Shown here: positions 13,016-25,445 of the stretch, piece by piece | Numbering within the stretch: the stretch's first letter is position 1 | How the letters are laid out: each line of letters starts with the position of its first letter | Source of the DNA: Diadophis punctatus similis | Lineage: Eukaryota > Chordata > Lepidosauria > Squamata > Dipsadidae | Direction of reading: 5' to 3' | Length of the DNA: 64,000 bases | Assembly: GCA_023053685.1 (NCBI GenBank) | Contig: JALIGW010000005.1 | Coordinates: 22,466,501-22,530,500 of the forward strand | The notes under the pieces: model-generated | What the model saw: only the letters and a program-made list of their open reading frames with translations | Databases searched by the model: none | Told to the model about the DNA's origin: nothing | Position numbers and translations under genes: made by a program

Positions 13016-13290
13016 AGAAGTGTCAAAGTCAAGACCCGGGGGCCAGATTCGGCCCACAGGGTACTTAGATATGGCCCCTGAGGCCGCCCTCCCCAGCTCT
13101 GTTTTCACTGGCAGAGGGTTGCAGGAGGCTGTGGCAGCCAAAAACAGAGCTCGGGAGCCTGTTTTCACTGGCAGAGCACTCGGGCTGCCACAGGCGCCCC
13201 CGACAGGAGTGAGCTGGCCACACCCACCCTGAGCATGCTCCCCACTCCCCCAAGGTCAAACACAACCCTTATGTGGCCCTCAATGAAATT
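13016..13290. mobile_element. hAT element fragment (gtgtcaaactc family)
   Basis: It begins cagaagtgtcaaagtcaaga, a decayed form of the caggggtgtcaaactc terminus seen at 47869 and 51339, and ends at ctcaatgaaattg, just short of the expected right terminus, where an RTE-like fragment takes over. Confidence 0.65.
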
Positions 13291-13505
13291 GTCCTTCCAT
13301 TTCTCAAGTCTTCTTAGACTTGCCAACCATATATGTTTTTCTACTTCATCATCCATTCTCATCACATGTCCAAAGTATGTGAGTTGTGGCTTGCTTTTTA
13401 TTGCCTCAAGGAAGCTGCCACTCTCTATTTGGTCCAGGATTGATTGGAACTCTTTACTGTCTCTAAACCCATAATTCAGTGGCATCTGTTTTCTTCCACT
13501 CATTC
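13291..13505 (-). pseudogene. RTE-like LINE fragment (FGHVMR motif)
   Basis: The minus-strand frame reads EFQSILDQIESGSFLEAIKS, KPQLTYFGHVMRMDDEVEKH and IWLASLRRLEKWKD. The L-x-YFGH-x-M-R ... E-K pattern is typical of the C-terminal part of RTE/Bov-B proteins. The clade assignment is an inference. Confidence 0.5.
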
Positions 13506-14530
13506 TGTGTATCCATCTTTCAAAGCTTTACCTTTTTACATTGGAAAAAAACAATTATCCAAGTTTGTCATTGCTCCCTAAGATTAATCTCTTTACTTTT
13601 GTAGCATGTTGGCCATCTTTATTCTAGAGACCAAGAAAATTAATCTATCTTCATTTTTTTCACCATTAGCTGTAAATTTAGTAAGCATGCAGTTGGATGT
13701 TACCTTTGTCTACTTCACATTTAACATTAACCTGGATTTTTCACTTTGGATACTTTTAATCTTATTTACTTTTGACTGTGATAAAATGATGCTATTCCCA
13801 AATCTAAAATTATATTTTGACCTCCATTTTGATTCCACCTATCATATATTTCAATTTTAATAATATTGATTATTAGAAATATATATATATATATTTCTTA
13901 TTAATACTTTTAAATAAAAAGATAAAAGCTAATACAAATGAATAGAAATTATAAAAGAAAAAAAGAAAGTAATTTAAAAAGTGCACGAGAAGCAAAAAGA
14001 TTAAAGATAGAAAAGAAAGAAAAAAGTAGCTTCAAATATTCTTCACAGCAACTATAAGTACAAACATATTTGACCTCTCTCTAAAGATGTATTCTATTAC
14101 TTTTTTTTACAACCTATCCTGTTTAATCATCAAAACAATAAGTCATAAATTCTTTTTTTTTCATTTTTACACACAAAGTCCTTAAGCGGATTCTAGTCAG
14201 CAATAAATGTAGATAATGCCTTTTCTCTAATCAAATAAGTTTGGGCAATATCCATCTTTATCTGATTGCCTTCCTTATTATGAACCTCTCTGTTTCCGCG
14301 CATTCAATTTTTGCAACAGCTTTTTTTTACTGAAAGGATTCTGCAGAAAAATAATTAGGTGTTCTGGCACATTTATTAGTGATTGTATGATCCACATTCT
14401 GACATGATCTTGGCTACAATATGTCAAGGATCTTATTATACTCAATAAAGCAAAGGTAAATCTCCATCTTGTACTCTCTTTTTCCATTACCTATTTTTGT
14501 TAGCTATTTTATATCCATTTCTGAAATCTG

Positions 14531-14774
<244 letters not shown>

Positions 14775-14926
14775 CACACAGTCAGCCAGATGTTCAACAG
14801 GGTTTGGCATTTTTGTCTACCTATTATTATTTAAGATTTAATCTTCAATTCGATTCACACTGGGACTGGTAACTTAACAGTTCAAGTTCTAACCAAGAAC
14901 ATAAGAGCTATTAAGGTAATGTCTGA

Positions 14927-15035
14927 GATGATGATGATGATGATCTTCTTCTTCTTCTTCTTCTTCTTCTTCTTCTTCTTCTTCTTCTTCTTCTTCTTCT
15001 TCTTCTTCTTCTTCTTCTTCTTCTTCTTCTTCTTC

Positions 15036-15080
<45 letters not shown>
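14927..15080. repeat. Compound trinucleotide array GAT-CTT-CAT
   Basis: (GAT)n to 14944, (CTT)n to about 15038, then (CAT)n to 15080. The outer blocks are complementary; the central CTT block is a pure purine/pyrimidine tract. Confidence 0.98.
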
Positions 15081-15422
15081 TATATTCTTTCTTTGTTGAC
15101 ATTTTTAACTGAAGTATCTTTCCCTCTCTATCTTGCTTGACATTAGAAAGCGCGTATCCTTCTTCTTAACCAGGGCTTTCATTTTCCAGCTTTCTATGAC
15201 TATCATCATAACTTGTTCTAAAAGCCTCATGGATCTTTTCCTCTCCAAAATATTAGGAAAAATTCTCATCTGTCCTTGCTTGCACAATATCTCTTATCAT
15301 AGCCCATACCTCCTTGCCTTGCACAAGGTAAGCCTAGTCAATCCGTTCCTTACATTGATCTTATATTCCAACTGCATGTTTTCCAAATCATATCTTGCTG
15401 GCACAATTTCTCTCTTTAATTT
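15079..15422 (+). repeat. Inverted duplication, left arm
   Basis: About 343 bp repeated in inverted orientation at 16750-17091, with about six substitutions seen by eye. The unit is AT-rich and not recognised as a named repeat; open frames on it differ at only a few residues between arms. Confidence 0.9.
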
Positions 15423-15867
15423 CCTGTATATTTTACATGAATTATTCATGGGCTGTTCCACAACTTGTAGCAAGAAATGTTCTAACTGACTGGATCACAC
15501 TTCTCCATCTTTTATATCCTATTATAGTCTATCCCATGTTTTTAAAGTTGTCCATCCAGTCCAAATGTAAAGATATCATAAAGAGGTAATGAGCTGCTTA
15601 GGGCTTTAAGGGCTAATTCAACACTTTACATTATTTTCAGCAGGGAAGTGGTACCTAATGCAGACCTTTTACTGCAGGCATCATATGAGTTCAGTTTCTT
15701 GCTTTGATCAGTGGTCTGGTCACTTACATTTTCCTTAAAATATCATTTCTGGCCAGTTTTCAAGGTAGCCCATGTGAAAGTCACTTCAAGAGTAAAGATG
15801 GGCTGGAAAATAATTGTCAAAATTTAAACAGCTCAGAAAGGAAATGTATCTGGCATACCAGTAATTT

Positions 15868-16019
15868 AACAGATTAACAGAGTTGGAAGAGACCTTGCAG
15901 GTCATCTAGTCCAACCCCCTGCCCAAGCAGGAGATCCTACATCTGCCTCTACCTAGGATCGAACTCACAACCTCCTGATTGTGAGGCAAGAGCTCCACCC
16001 CTAGGCCACAGCAGCTGGG
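15868..16019 (-). mobile_element. tRNA-derived SINE with CR1-type tail
   Basis: Reading the minus strand, a tRNA-like head with a B-box-like gagttcgatcctagg is followed by cttgggcagggggttggact and gatgacctgcaaggtctctt, the CR1 3' end. This head-tail layout is that of a CR1-mobilised SINE. Confidence 0.7.
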
Positions 16020-16384
16020 TAATAATTGTGTGCAAATACATTCCTTGCCAAGGTGTCCATTTGCAAATCCAGTAACAACTGGGAACCAAAGAGCATACCT
16101 AAATTAAGAACTTTCTCTTTCTGTTGTAGTGCAACCTTCTTTACAATAGGTTTCACTTCAATCCTATGTCCTGTTTTATCAACACACCCTTTTTTTTGCT
16201 TGGATATGATTTTTACTTTGTTCTTTGTTCTTCCTCATCCGATCCATTATTGTTATTAAGGCAGGATTCGATACCCTTAGAGTCTTGAATCTGTATGTCA
16301 GCACTACACTAAAGTGGTTATTTCAAAGCTCCAAATGATCTTCTCCAGGAAGTTTATGTAGATATTAAATAGCACAGAATAGCA

Positions 16385-16550
16385 ATAGCAATAGCACTTA
16401 TATACTGCTTCGCTTATATGCCACTTCACAATCCTTTACAGCCCTCTCTAAGCAGTTTACAGAGTCAGTATATTGCCCCCAACAATCTGGGTCCACATTT
16501 TACCAACCTCGGAAGGATGGAAGGCTGAGTCAACCTTGAATCGGTCAGAA
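16385..16550 (-). mobile_element. tRNA SINE 3' part (gagccgaggtgg family)
   Basis: The reverse complement contains gttgactcagccttccatcc then ttccgaggttggtaaaatg and ends in an attgctattgct-type tail. It is the same family as 42096, 43481 and 63243, 5'-truncated. Confidence 0.8.
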
Positions 16551-16749
16551 TATACAATAGAACCACAAAGGGGGAGGAGGATAAATACAGTAACTACGCA
16601 GGCAAGAGTTTGGACACTGTCAAAAACAGCAGCTTTACTTTGGCAGCAAAAATATTTAACTAAAACATTGGAGACAGAAGGCTGTACATTAAATACTGTC
16701 TTACTGCATTCCAAACTGTGTAAGGGGGAAAACAGGAGGGACAGATCTA

Positions 16750-17091
16750 AAAATTAAAGAGAGAAGTTGTGCCAGCAAGATATGATTTGGAAAACATGCA
16801 GTTGGAATATAAGATCAATGTAAGGAACGGATTGACTAGGCTTACCTTGTGCAAGGCAAGGAGGTATGGGCTATGATAAGAGATATTGTGCAAGCAAGGA
16901 CAGATGAGAAATTTTCCTAATATTTTGGAGAGCAAAAGATCCATGAGGCTTTTAGAACAAGTTATGATGATAGCCATAGAAAGCTGGAAGATGAAAGCCC
17001 TGGTTAAGAAGAAGGATACGCGCTTTCTAATGTCAAGCAAAATAGAGAGGGAAAGATACTTCAGTTAAAAATGTCAACAAAGAAAGAATAT
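16750..17091 (-). repeat. Inverted duplication, right arm
   Basis: Reverse complement of 15079-15422 with about 98% identity judged by eye. The arms are about 1.3 kb apart, and the spacer holds a CR1-tailed SINE and a truncated tRNA SINE. Confidence 0.9.
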
Positions 17092-17470
17092 AGTTATTGG
17101 TTTGAGATTGGCAAATTGAATAAATAAATATAGTATTAGATTGCACTACTTTATTAGCATAGGTATCACAGTATCCACAATAAAATCCCTTATTTGTTTA
17201 AGTAATGACTCCTGAACTACTCTCTGACACTCCCATAGGGTTAAAAAACTATTTCTCCCATTTCTTTTGCTGAGCTGAGTTATAACAGAATCTGGAAGGG
17301 AAGTAGACCTTTTGGATGCTTGTTATCTCAGCACTAAAAAAAATCAACTTCCCTCCCTGGAAAGAAGAAGCAGGAGAAGTTGGTCATTTGTTGTCAGCTT
17401 TCGAGTCTCTGTAGATTCGTGGAACTGGAAGAACAGGAGCCCTACTTTCTCCTTTCTCCTGCTAGATTCA

Positions 17471-17606
17471 CAGTGTTTCCCAACCTTGGCAACTTGAAGA
17501 TATCTGGACTTCAACTTCCAGAATTCCCCAGCCAGCGAATGCTGGCTGGGGAATTCTGGGAGTTGAAGTCCAGATATCTTCAAGTTGCCAAGGCTGGGAA
17601 ACACTG
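17471..17606. mobile_element. Near-perfect palindromic MITE
   Basis: 136 bp from cagtgtttcccaaccttgg to its reverse complement, with 66-bp arms, a 4-base loop gaat and only two mismatches. The ends resemble cagtg..ctcaacctt hAT termini. The flanks tgctagat and tgctagaa suggest a target duplication, offset by a few bases on the left. Confidence 0.85.
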
Positions 17607-18235
17607 TGCTAGAAGGAAGGGAAGTGGATGTTTTGGTGCCAAGTCTCTTTCCAGCAGCTAAATTAATGGAGGCACTCTGGATTTTGTATTGTGAAATAAT
17701 TTTCCTCGCAATTGTTTCCAGATGGCATTTCCTTACATTGTCACAAATCATCTCACAATATTTTCAGGCACTCTGGAAGCTTCAGGAGGAAAGAAAGATG
17801 GATAACAGCAGTTCTACAAGCTCCATTTTGTTGACAAATGGATGTAGGGAACACCCATATACACTGTTCTCCACTATATTAGTATACTGATATTACCCAT
17901 ATTTATCATGTTTTATTATCTGTCAGATATAATAATTTTACCATCAAAATATTTTGAGGCTGACAATTCAGCTTGTTTGCATGCTTTGGTCTAACATGGA
18001 AAAAAATGTTAACTGTGCCTATGTGTCAGAATATAATGAATAGCTTCTAATTACAAACAACAATATTTTCACTCAATTATTTTGACAAAATTGCATGTTT
18101 CAAAAACAAAATATATGATAAAATTGCTGGCCTTAAGATTGATCTTTAATTTGTTTCCGTGTATTACCCTATAAAAGTAATATTTCACCAAGCCAATAAA
18201 TATTATGTAGACTTACTTCTAGCAACGGTACTTAC

Positions 18236-18381
18236 CCTTTGAGGTAAAGGGGGAGAAGTGGCAGGGCTAATAGATTCATGGCTCTCCATGACATTTCCGT
18301 AATCTGCCATGCCGCCTTTCAGAGGTAATGGTGGAGGAATGTCCATCATTTCCAAATTATTCATGCCATTTAGTTCTGAAT
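18236..18381 (-). CDS. DOCK1: DOCK1 exon E13 (first Crk SH3 ligand)
   Basis: 146 nt: two bases completing Asn, then 48 codons including SELNGMNNLEMMDIPPPLPL, KGGMADYGNVMESHESISPA and TSPPLPQR. The acceptor is tattttcag and the donor gtaag. PPPLPLKG fits the PxLPxK consensus for the N-terminal SH3 domain of Crk. The segment around LEMMD and ESHES differs most from mammalian DOCK1. Confidence 0.95.
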
Positions 18382-19381
18382 CTGAAAATAAGGATACAGG
18401 TAACTCAACAGATTATTCACACTCACAACTAATCTATAAAATTATGAAATAAGAAGAAACTTTTTTTAGTTTCACAAATTCCTCCCAACATCTTTTATTT
18501 GAAAAATGAAAGAGTAGCAACAAGAAACATCCAATAGCATAAAGAAAGTCTTTTTATCGTAATATGTAATTGCTAATCAAGTTAAGCTCTATTTTTGCTC
18601 AGAACACATTAGAAATTATAATATATGTCCTTGATTGTGACAAGTATTATAATGTGTAAGCCTTATAATTTGGTGGGAGCCAGAAAGATGCGAAGTTGAA
18701 AGACCTCTTCATACATAAATTCAAGGTTAAATTCAACAGAAATAAACAGTGCACTTGTAACTATATTTGTTATGGTTGCTTTACCACATCCATAATAACC
18801 AGAAATGTCAAGACTCCTGTGGAATGATCACACAGCTGGGAGACTAATCAGCTTTCCATAAATGATGTTTGATACTGCAGAGTTATCCATTACTAATCTT
18901 TGCCCCCTCTCCAACAAACCATTCTTAATCAAAGTTGAAGTTGTGTCCCACTGTTCCTTCTTTGATAGAGCTGGTTAATATTTGTATCTCATCAGGTGGA
19001 AAAATTAGGAGCATCTATACTGCAAATGATCCTTCAATAACAAAAATGCATCATCTGAGATGGGAATTTCTAGATATTCATTTACAATATCAATGATTGA
19101 ATCTTGGTTGATGTATGAGAAGTGGTCTACAAATGCTTTTACGTATTATTATTATGAATACTACTATGAGGAAGGAGTCCACTAAACCACCTCTTACACT
19201 TTTTTACCTATTATTCCTTAGTCACTGATTATAAATGATTCAGTATTTTAATTTTTCCCCTAGAATAAACACAATTTAAAAGGACTCTTCCCACAAACAA
19301 TATAAAGAATTAAATTTGTAACGATATAATTTTACTAAAATGTTAGAAAATGACTGTAATGTTAAATGAGGTAAATAGCTA

Positions 19382-20201
19382 CGAGTAGTCCTCAATTCAC
19401 AACCAAAATTGAGCCCTAAATGAGACAGTTAAGTGAGTTTTGCTCCATTTTACCACAATAATAATAATAATAATAACAACAACAACAACAACAACAGAGT
19501 TGGAAGGGACCTTGGAGGTCTTCTAGTCCAACCCCCTGCTTAGGCAGGAAACCCTACATCACTTCAGACAAATGGTTACCCAACACCTTCTTAAAAACTT
19601 CCAGTGTTGGACCATTCACAACTTCTGGAGGCAAGCTGTTCCACGGATTAATTGTTCTAACTGCCAGGAAATTTCTCCTTAGTTCTAAGTTGCTTCTCTC
19701 CTTGTTTAGTTTCCACCCGTTGCTTCTTGTCCTACCCTCAGGTGCTTTGGAGAATAGTTTGACTCCCTCTTCTTTGTGGCAACCCCTGAGATATTGGAAC
19801 ACTGTTATCATGTCTCCCCTAGTCCTTATTTTCATTAAACTAGACACACCCAGTTCCTGCAACCGTTCTTCATATGTTTTAGCCTCCAGTCCCCTAATCA
19901 TCTTTGTTGCTCTTGTTAAGTGAATCACTGCAGTTGTTAAGTTAGTAATACGGTTATTAAGCGAATCCAACTTCTCCATTGACTTTGTTTGTCCGAAGGT
20001 CGCAAAGGGTGATCATATGACCCGGGACACTGCAACCGTCATAAGTATGAGTCAGTTGCCAAGTGGATAAATTTTGATCATATGACCATGGGGATGCTGC
20101 AACAATTATAAGCATGAAAAACAGTCATGACTCACTTTTTTCTCTACTGTTGTAACTTTGAATGATCACTAAACAAACTCTTGTAAGTTGGGAACTACCT
20201 G
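19382..20201. mobile_element. TA-flanked MITE interrupted by CR1
   Basis: The left end cgagtagtcctcaattcac and right end gtaagttgggaactacctg are complementary termini of the family also seen at 30830. TA flanks both ends. Its interior (atcactgcagttgttaagtt, catatgaccatggggatgctg) matches the other copy. It is split by the CR1 below. Confidence 0.8.
19496..19915 (-). pseudogene. CR1 LINE 3' end (C-terminal ORF2)
   Basis: The minus-strand frame carries RATKMIRGLEAKTYEERLQE then RTINPWNSLPPEVVNGPTLE and a stop, the conserved CR1 C-terminus, followed by the agttggaagggaccttgg 3' end. An (AAC)n(AAT)n tail at 19458-19495 lies at the 3' side. The interrupted MITE makes this the younger insertion. 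Confidence 0.9.
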
Positions 20202-22138
20202 TATTGCACAGCTTCAAGAGGAACAATGAATAGATTGCAATATCATTGCAGATATATTCTATTTAGGGCCTTTTTTTTTAATTGCCAGAAGTTTGTTAAA
20301 ATCTTTAATTCCAAATAAGGCAACATTCTGTTACATACAATATGAAATGTGCGATACAGGTTCTTGTAAACGAGGCCCTAAAGATGTTACAAATCCAACT
20401 TCAAATTCGATTACAATAGCCTTTTAGCCTATTGTACCTCACAAGCTGGTTAGAAATAAGAAACGGGGATAGGAAAGAATCACATACACGGCCATGAACT
20501 TCTTGGAAAGGGGATCAGGTATATGTAGTTAAAGAGGGAAAAATGTCTTTCACCTGACTACTATTTCATTTTTATTTTCTACCTCAGAAAAGTAGTAAAA
20601 ATAAACTTCCTGAATTTGTGTTGGGAACCTGCACCATCGAGAAACAGCCAAACAGACTTTAGCTTCGTGCACATGAAATACATTCATCTAAAAACCTTTA
20701 AAAGCTTTACTCTTGCATACAACTGCCTTTCTGCAGTATCAAAAGACAGGAACTGATTGTGAGAAGTAGACAGCCCATTAAAGCCTGCCAAAGAGATGAA
20801 ATCTCAGTCTTCAGATGAGGAAAGTGCGCCTAACTAGTTCCAAGGATATCTAGAAGTGGATTCTATATCCAATAAGCAAACAATTTATCTCAGCTTGGTC
20901 TGTGCTACCAGGGGATTCTGGAAATTGTAGTCTGCTCTGCAATACTGAATAAGGCAACAGTGAATTTTACAGTTTAGGCCAACTGGGAATTGAGTTGCCA
21001 CACAATCTCCAGCTGGCCCAAGGCAATATACACTATCGTTTTTCCCCAAATGGGGAAATTTTAAAACTAACTTTCTAATCTTCCTGACACATATTTTATT
21101 CTTCAATTTTCTTTCTTTTGGGACATTGCAACTTTTCACACGCTCAAAATAATCCTTGCAACTGGGCCTGTTTTTTGTGTTCCTGCAGCTCAGTAATGAG
21201 AGTATCATGACTTGGCTCCTTCGTTCTTGCTTATTATTAAAAGAATAGAGCCCTTATTGGGTACAAGAAAAATCTTAAATCTCCATATCAGAAAAGTAAC
21301 AAAAACAAACTATAGGTGAAGTAAAGCATTCAGACGCCTTTAGATAAAAAAAGTATACCAATATTAAGATGTATCCTTTATATCTCATTAAACAGTTTAG
21401 AATTACCGTATGTTTGTTGGTGCTTCTGTTTTGAAAAGGAATCATACTGTTTAATATTTCAACAAACTATCAATCTATTTAGTAAATGTTAACTTCTTTA
21501 AGAAATTGTATATACTAATTACTACATTCTTTAAGAACTTGTTTTACTGCTTTTACAGTGGTCAAATTATCTTCCCTAATTTCTGGGAAGAGATAGGAAA
21601 TCTGTATTTCTGCACAAGTAATTTTTAATGGTCAAATCCTGGTAATGGCTAGTGCCAGGAAAAAGTGGACAAAATCTGTTTTACCTACCTATTTCTACTG
21701 TACCTTTTGCTACAATCTCCTCCTTTTTTCCAGACTCTTCCACTTCCCTCTCCTCCTCCCTGCCCTCTCCATCTTCTCTACTGAGCTGCCTTCCAGGGAA
21801 TAGATTGCTCTTGTCAGAAGTGATCACCTACTGAAGATTTCCTGCCTTAGTTCCTGTGTTTATTTTTGCTATTCTCACTATTTTCCTTGTTAAAAATTAA
21901 AACTGATCACTTGGAAAGGACTTTCCCCCCTTCCTTCTATTTCTCTATTTAAGCTCCTTCCGTTTGCATGAAATAAGGCTACCTAAAATCAGGGTCTTAG
22001 GCTACAAATTACCTGCCCTTTTTAAGATAACAGTTGAATAGATCAGGAACCTGCAACAGACTCTCTTTCCCATATATTCTTACTTCCTCTCTAATAAGCG
22101 TTTATTTACTAATTTATAAGCAGTAGGCATCAGCTTAA

Positions 22139-22237
22139 ATGGACTCCAGAGGATGGTAGAGGACAGGAAGGCCTGGAGGAAAGTTGTCCATGGGGTCGTG
22201 ATGGGTCGGACATGACTTTGCAACTAACAACAACAAA
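22139..22237 (+). mobile_element. Bov-B LINE 3' end
   Basis: gtccatggggtcgtgatggg then tcggacatgactttgcaac and an aacaacaacaa tail is the Bov-B 3' terminus in plus orientation, 5'-truncated. Confidence 0.8.
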
Positions 22238-22641
22238 ATTAAGCAAATACTGTATATATAGCAACATGTGTTAATCAAGAAACTTGGGTAGATAACCAAA
22301 AAGCAAGCAGTCAAAAATATAGACAAGGCTACCCTTAAAAATTCTGTAAAGCATAAAAACCAAACATACATAAGGGTCTCCGCTAACATCCCTACCACAG
22401 TGCCTGGAAGAATAGCCAAATATTCAGGGCCATCCAAATCTCAAATTGAAGCTGTTTCATAGGACAAGTGCCCTGACAGAAAGTTTCGCCAAGCAGCATT
22501 TCTTCACAAAAGGGAGCCAGAGCATACCCACCCTGACACATATAGTGGAATGAGATAAAGCTACTGGAGATGGGAGTAACCGTGCCACAAAAATTGCCCA
22601 CAAAAAAAGCTCTCTTAGCTGTGGGGATACATGAGTGTGGA

Positions 22642-22952
22642 GGGCGCCATGACTCAGCGGGTAAAGACAATGAGCTGGAAAGCTGACAGACCAGGTTCGA
22701 GACCCGAGTGCCACGCAATGGGGTGAGCTCCCATTACTTGCCCACCTAACAGTTTGAAAACATGCAAATGTGAGTAGATAAATAGGTACCATTTCAGTGG
22801 GAAAGTAACAGTGTTCCATGTGCCTTAGCATATAGCCATGCTGGTCGCATGACCATGGAAATGCTGGTTCATTAGGCTAAGAAACAGAGATGAGCACCGC
22901 CCCCCTAGATTTGGACACGACTCTAAAGGGGAAAACTTTACCTTTACTTTTA
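22642..22952 (+). mobile_element. Sauria-type SINE
   Basis: tRNA-like head with a B-box-like ggttcgagacc, a body with gtagataaataggtaccat, and a Bov-B-type end tttggacacgactc followed by tttacctttactttta. tacatg on both sides may be part of the target duplication. Sauria SINEs use Bov-B for mobilisation (family knowledge). Confidence 0.88.
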
Positions 22953-23635
22953 CATGGATATATATGGTGCACCCCCAACTTCATGCCCTGTTGAATTTTT
23001 GAAGGTGGTGAAGGTGAAGTTCCAAAAGCTTTTCAAGGGTAGCCCTATGTAGAGTGCATTGCAACAATACAACTCTGAAGTATTTAAAACGTGAATGACT
23101 GTGAGTGGTAACACCCAAACTAGGAATGGATAAACCTGGTACATAAGATGGATTTATGCAAAATACCTCCTGGCTACAGCTACTATTTGCTTCCCAACCA
23201 TGAGCCTGGGAAGACTCCCAAATTTCATACCAACGCTAAATAGGGAAATGTTATCCAGGCAGAATTAAAAGTAAAAGGTCTCTAGATTTAGGGTGCTAAA
23301 ACTCACAGCCCCCCAGTCTTGGTAGGATATAACTGAAGCTTCTTTCCCTTCCAGAATTGCACAGCCTCTAGGCAATGGGAAAGAACTTTGGCAGCATGGC
23401 CTGGGCAGAGATATAGGATGATACGTAATCTTATGCAAATAGATGACCATTCCCGGAGGCTTCGTGTAGATATTAAATAGGCGCAGGGAGACAGTGGTGG
23501 CATCTCTCAAAGCAGAGGCATGATACAATTATTTCTTTTCAACCCAAGGTCAATATGACCGTGCCCCTGACGGACATATTCTAAGCATTTGTTTATTAAA
23601 ATAATACATCTAGACATAAATTTTTTTAGACTTAC

Positions 23636-23786
23636 TGGGCTGTAAAGTGAAAGAAAGCTTGGTTCTTGGAGTGATTGGTGGAGGAATACTTTGAGGAGGT
23701 GGCAACGGGGAAACAGATAACCGTTTTTCACTTCCCATAACATTAATAACTTGGCTCTTTGGTCTTTGTGGTCTCAATGGGCTGAT
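23636..23786 (-). CDS. DOCK1: DOCK1 exon E12 (proline/serine tail)
   Basis: 151 nt, phase 0 start, ending with one base of an Asn codon. It encodes ISPLRPQRPKSQVINVMGSE, KRLSVSPLPPPQSIPPPITP and RTKLSFTLQP. The acceptor is cccaatcag and the donor gtaagt. It contains RPQRPKSQV, typical of DOCK1, and proline runs. Confidence 0.95.
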
Positions 23787-24526
23787 CTGATTGGGAAGAA
23801 AAAGAGAATGTTAGACAAATTTGAAGTATATTTTACACTAAAAATGAAAAACAGTGATCCACAACATACTGCTAAACTATAGTTCTTAGCATCACTTACT
23901 ACTGGTCATGATGGCTGATAGAGTTGTAATTCAGCAATATCTAGTAGGCCAAATTACATACTACATTTGCCAAGAAATACAATAAAAACTAATTTGATCT
24001 TAGAGCATAACTGTTGGATATAAGAGAGAAAACATGAATTTATGAGCTGTCAACATTGTGATAAGTGTGTTCCAATATGTACATCATAATGTCATAGTGA
24101 TAAGAAAAAAAGTTTTTCTCTCAAGGCAGCATTACTCAGTCAAATTAATAAAATAGCATTAATAAAAGGACCTTGGTGTCTCCCTTTCCAAAGATACAAC
24201 AATAGATTTTTCCTTAGTTTTTTTGGATAATAAAATGTTCTGTACAACTAACAGATTAAAAGATAGATAAGGATGAGAAATATTTCTATAATGATTCTAA
24301 TCTTTATGCTACAATCATCAACATCTTAATGTTGAGTTTTCTCATTCAGGCCACTAAACCTCATAATCTTGACTAGTATTTTTAGTTGCTGATGGAAGAT
24401 ATTGTAAAAACGGTTGTACTGCCCCACCACTTTCATCTTTCCCTCTAGTGCTGTGTGCATAAACCACAATCTGGCTTTGGAAGATTTCCTGTCTCTTCAA
24501 ACCAGGTTTAAGAAAGAGGAAGGAGG

Positions 24527-24600
24527 AATCCTTTCCCTGGGCCCAAATGACATCCATCAGTAGAATCCTTTCCCTGGGCCCAAATGACATCCATCAGTAG
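24527..24600. repeat. Exact 37-bp tandem duplication
   Basis: The unit starting aatcctttccctgggcccaa occurs twice in direct succession with no difference. Confidence 0.95.
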
Positions 24601-25070
24601 AATGGTCTCAAAGCACCAGAGTAATGATGCTTTTCCTTACGGGGAATAGCTGTCTCCCCACAGGGAGGAAAAATTATACCCTAATGGCTTTGCAATGTGT
24701 TTTAGCCAAAGACTGAAGGCTCTAAGAAGGAAAGAGGAAAGAGTCTGTACTTCTACATTCTCAAGGTATCCTACACTTTATTAATGGCATTATTTTGGTT
24801 GATATGTTTGTTATTTATGTTATTAAGAGTAATACAATACAATACACCATTTCACTTATTTTTGCCCTTGGTTAACTCTAAGGTTTAGGCTCCCTATTTC
24901 TGCAGCATACTACTGGTCTCTAGTAGTATACAGAAAGATGCCTTAGAATAGATGAGAACACATGCTAGTAATGCATCCATTATAGTTTTCCCCAAAACTA
25001 GAATGGACATGAAAAAAAAAGAGATTTTCCTAGCACAGAACGTGTGATAATCTTCCTAAACGATACATAT

Positions 25071-25445
25071 CAGAGGTGGTATTCAGCTGGTTCTGACCGG
25101 TTCTGGAGAACTGGTAGCGGAAATTTTGAGTAGTTCGGAGAACCAGAAAATACCACCTCTGGTTGGCCCCGCCCCATCAATTCGCTGCCTCCTGAGTCCC
25201 AGCTGATTGGCTTGGTCTTCTTTTCTTGCCCTGCACAGGAGAATGGAGCTGGAAAGCATGTTAGTGGGTGGGGAGGGAATGGGGATTTTGCAGTAACCTA
25301 ATCTTCCCCTGGAGTGCGGTGGGAATGGATATTTTGCAGTATCCTTCCCCTGCCACACTCACCAAGCCACGCCCACCAAGCCACACCATGCCCACCAAGC
25401 CACACCCACAAAACCGGTAGTAAATTTTTTTGAATCCCACCACTG
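25071..25445. mobile_element. hAT MITE with exact 8-bp duplication
   Basis: 375 bp, beginning cagaggtggtattcagc and ending ttgaatcccaccactg. It is flanked by atacatat on both sides, an exact 8-bp target duplication. The interior has cacgcccaccaagccacac-type repeats shared with 50169-50498. Confidence 0.92.

Larger units (their letters stand above)
18382..23635 (-). other. DOCK1 intron E12-E13
   Basis: 5.25 kb. Besides the elements listed, 18382-19380, 20205-22135 and 22960-23635 are AT-rich and show nothing I recognise. Confidence 0.85.

Noticed and set aside
15105..17068. Conserved protein pair suggested by matching frames on opposite strands
   Set aside because: Similarity comes from the inverted DNA duplication; no domain is present and both strands are equally open.
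22135..22831. Three overlapping minus-strand open frames of 100-124 codons
   Set aside because: They run antisense through a Bov-B end and a Sauria SINE and show no protein family features.
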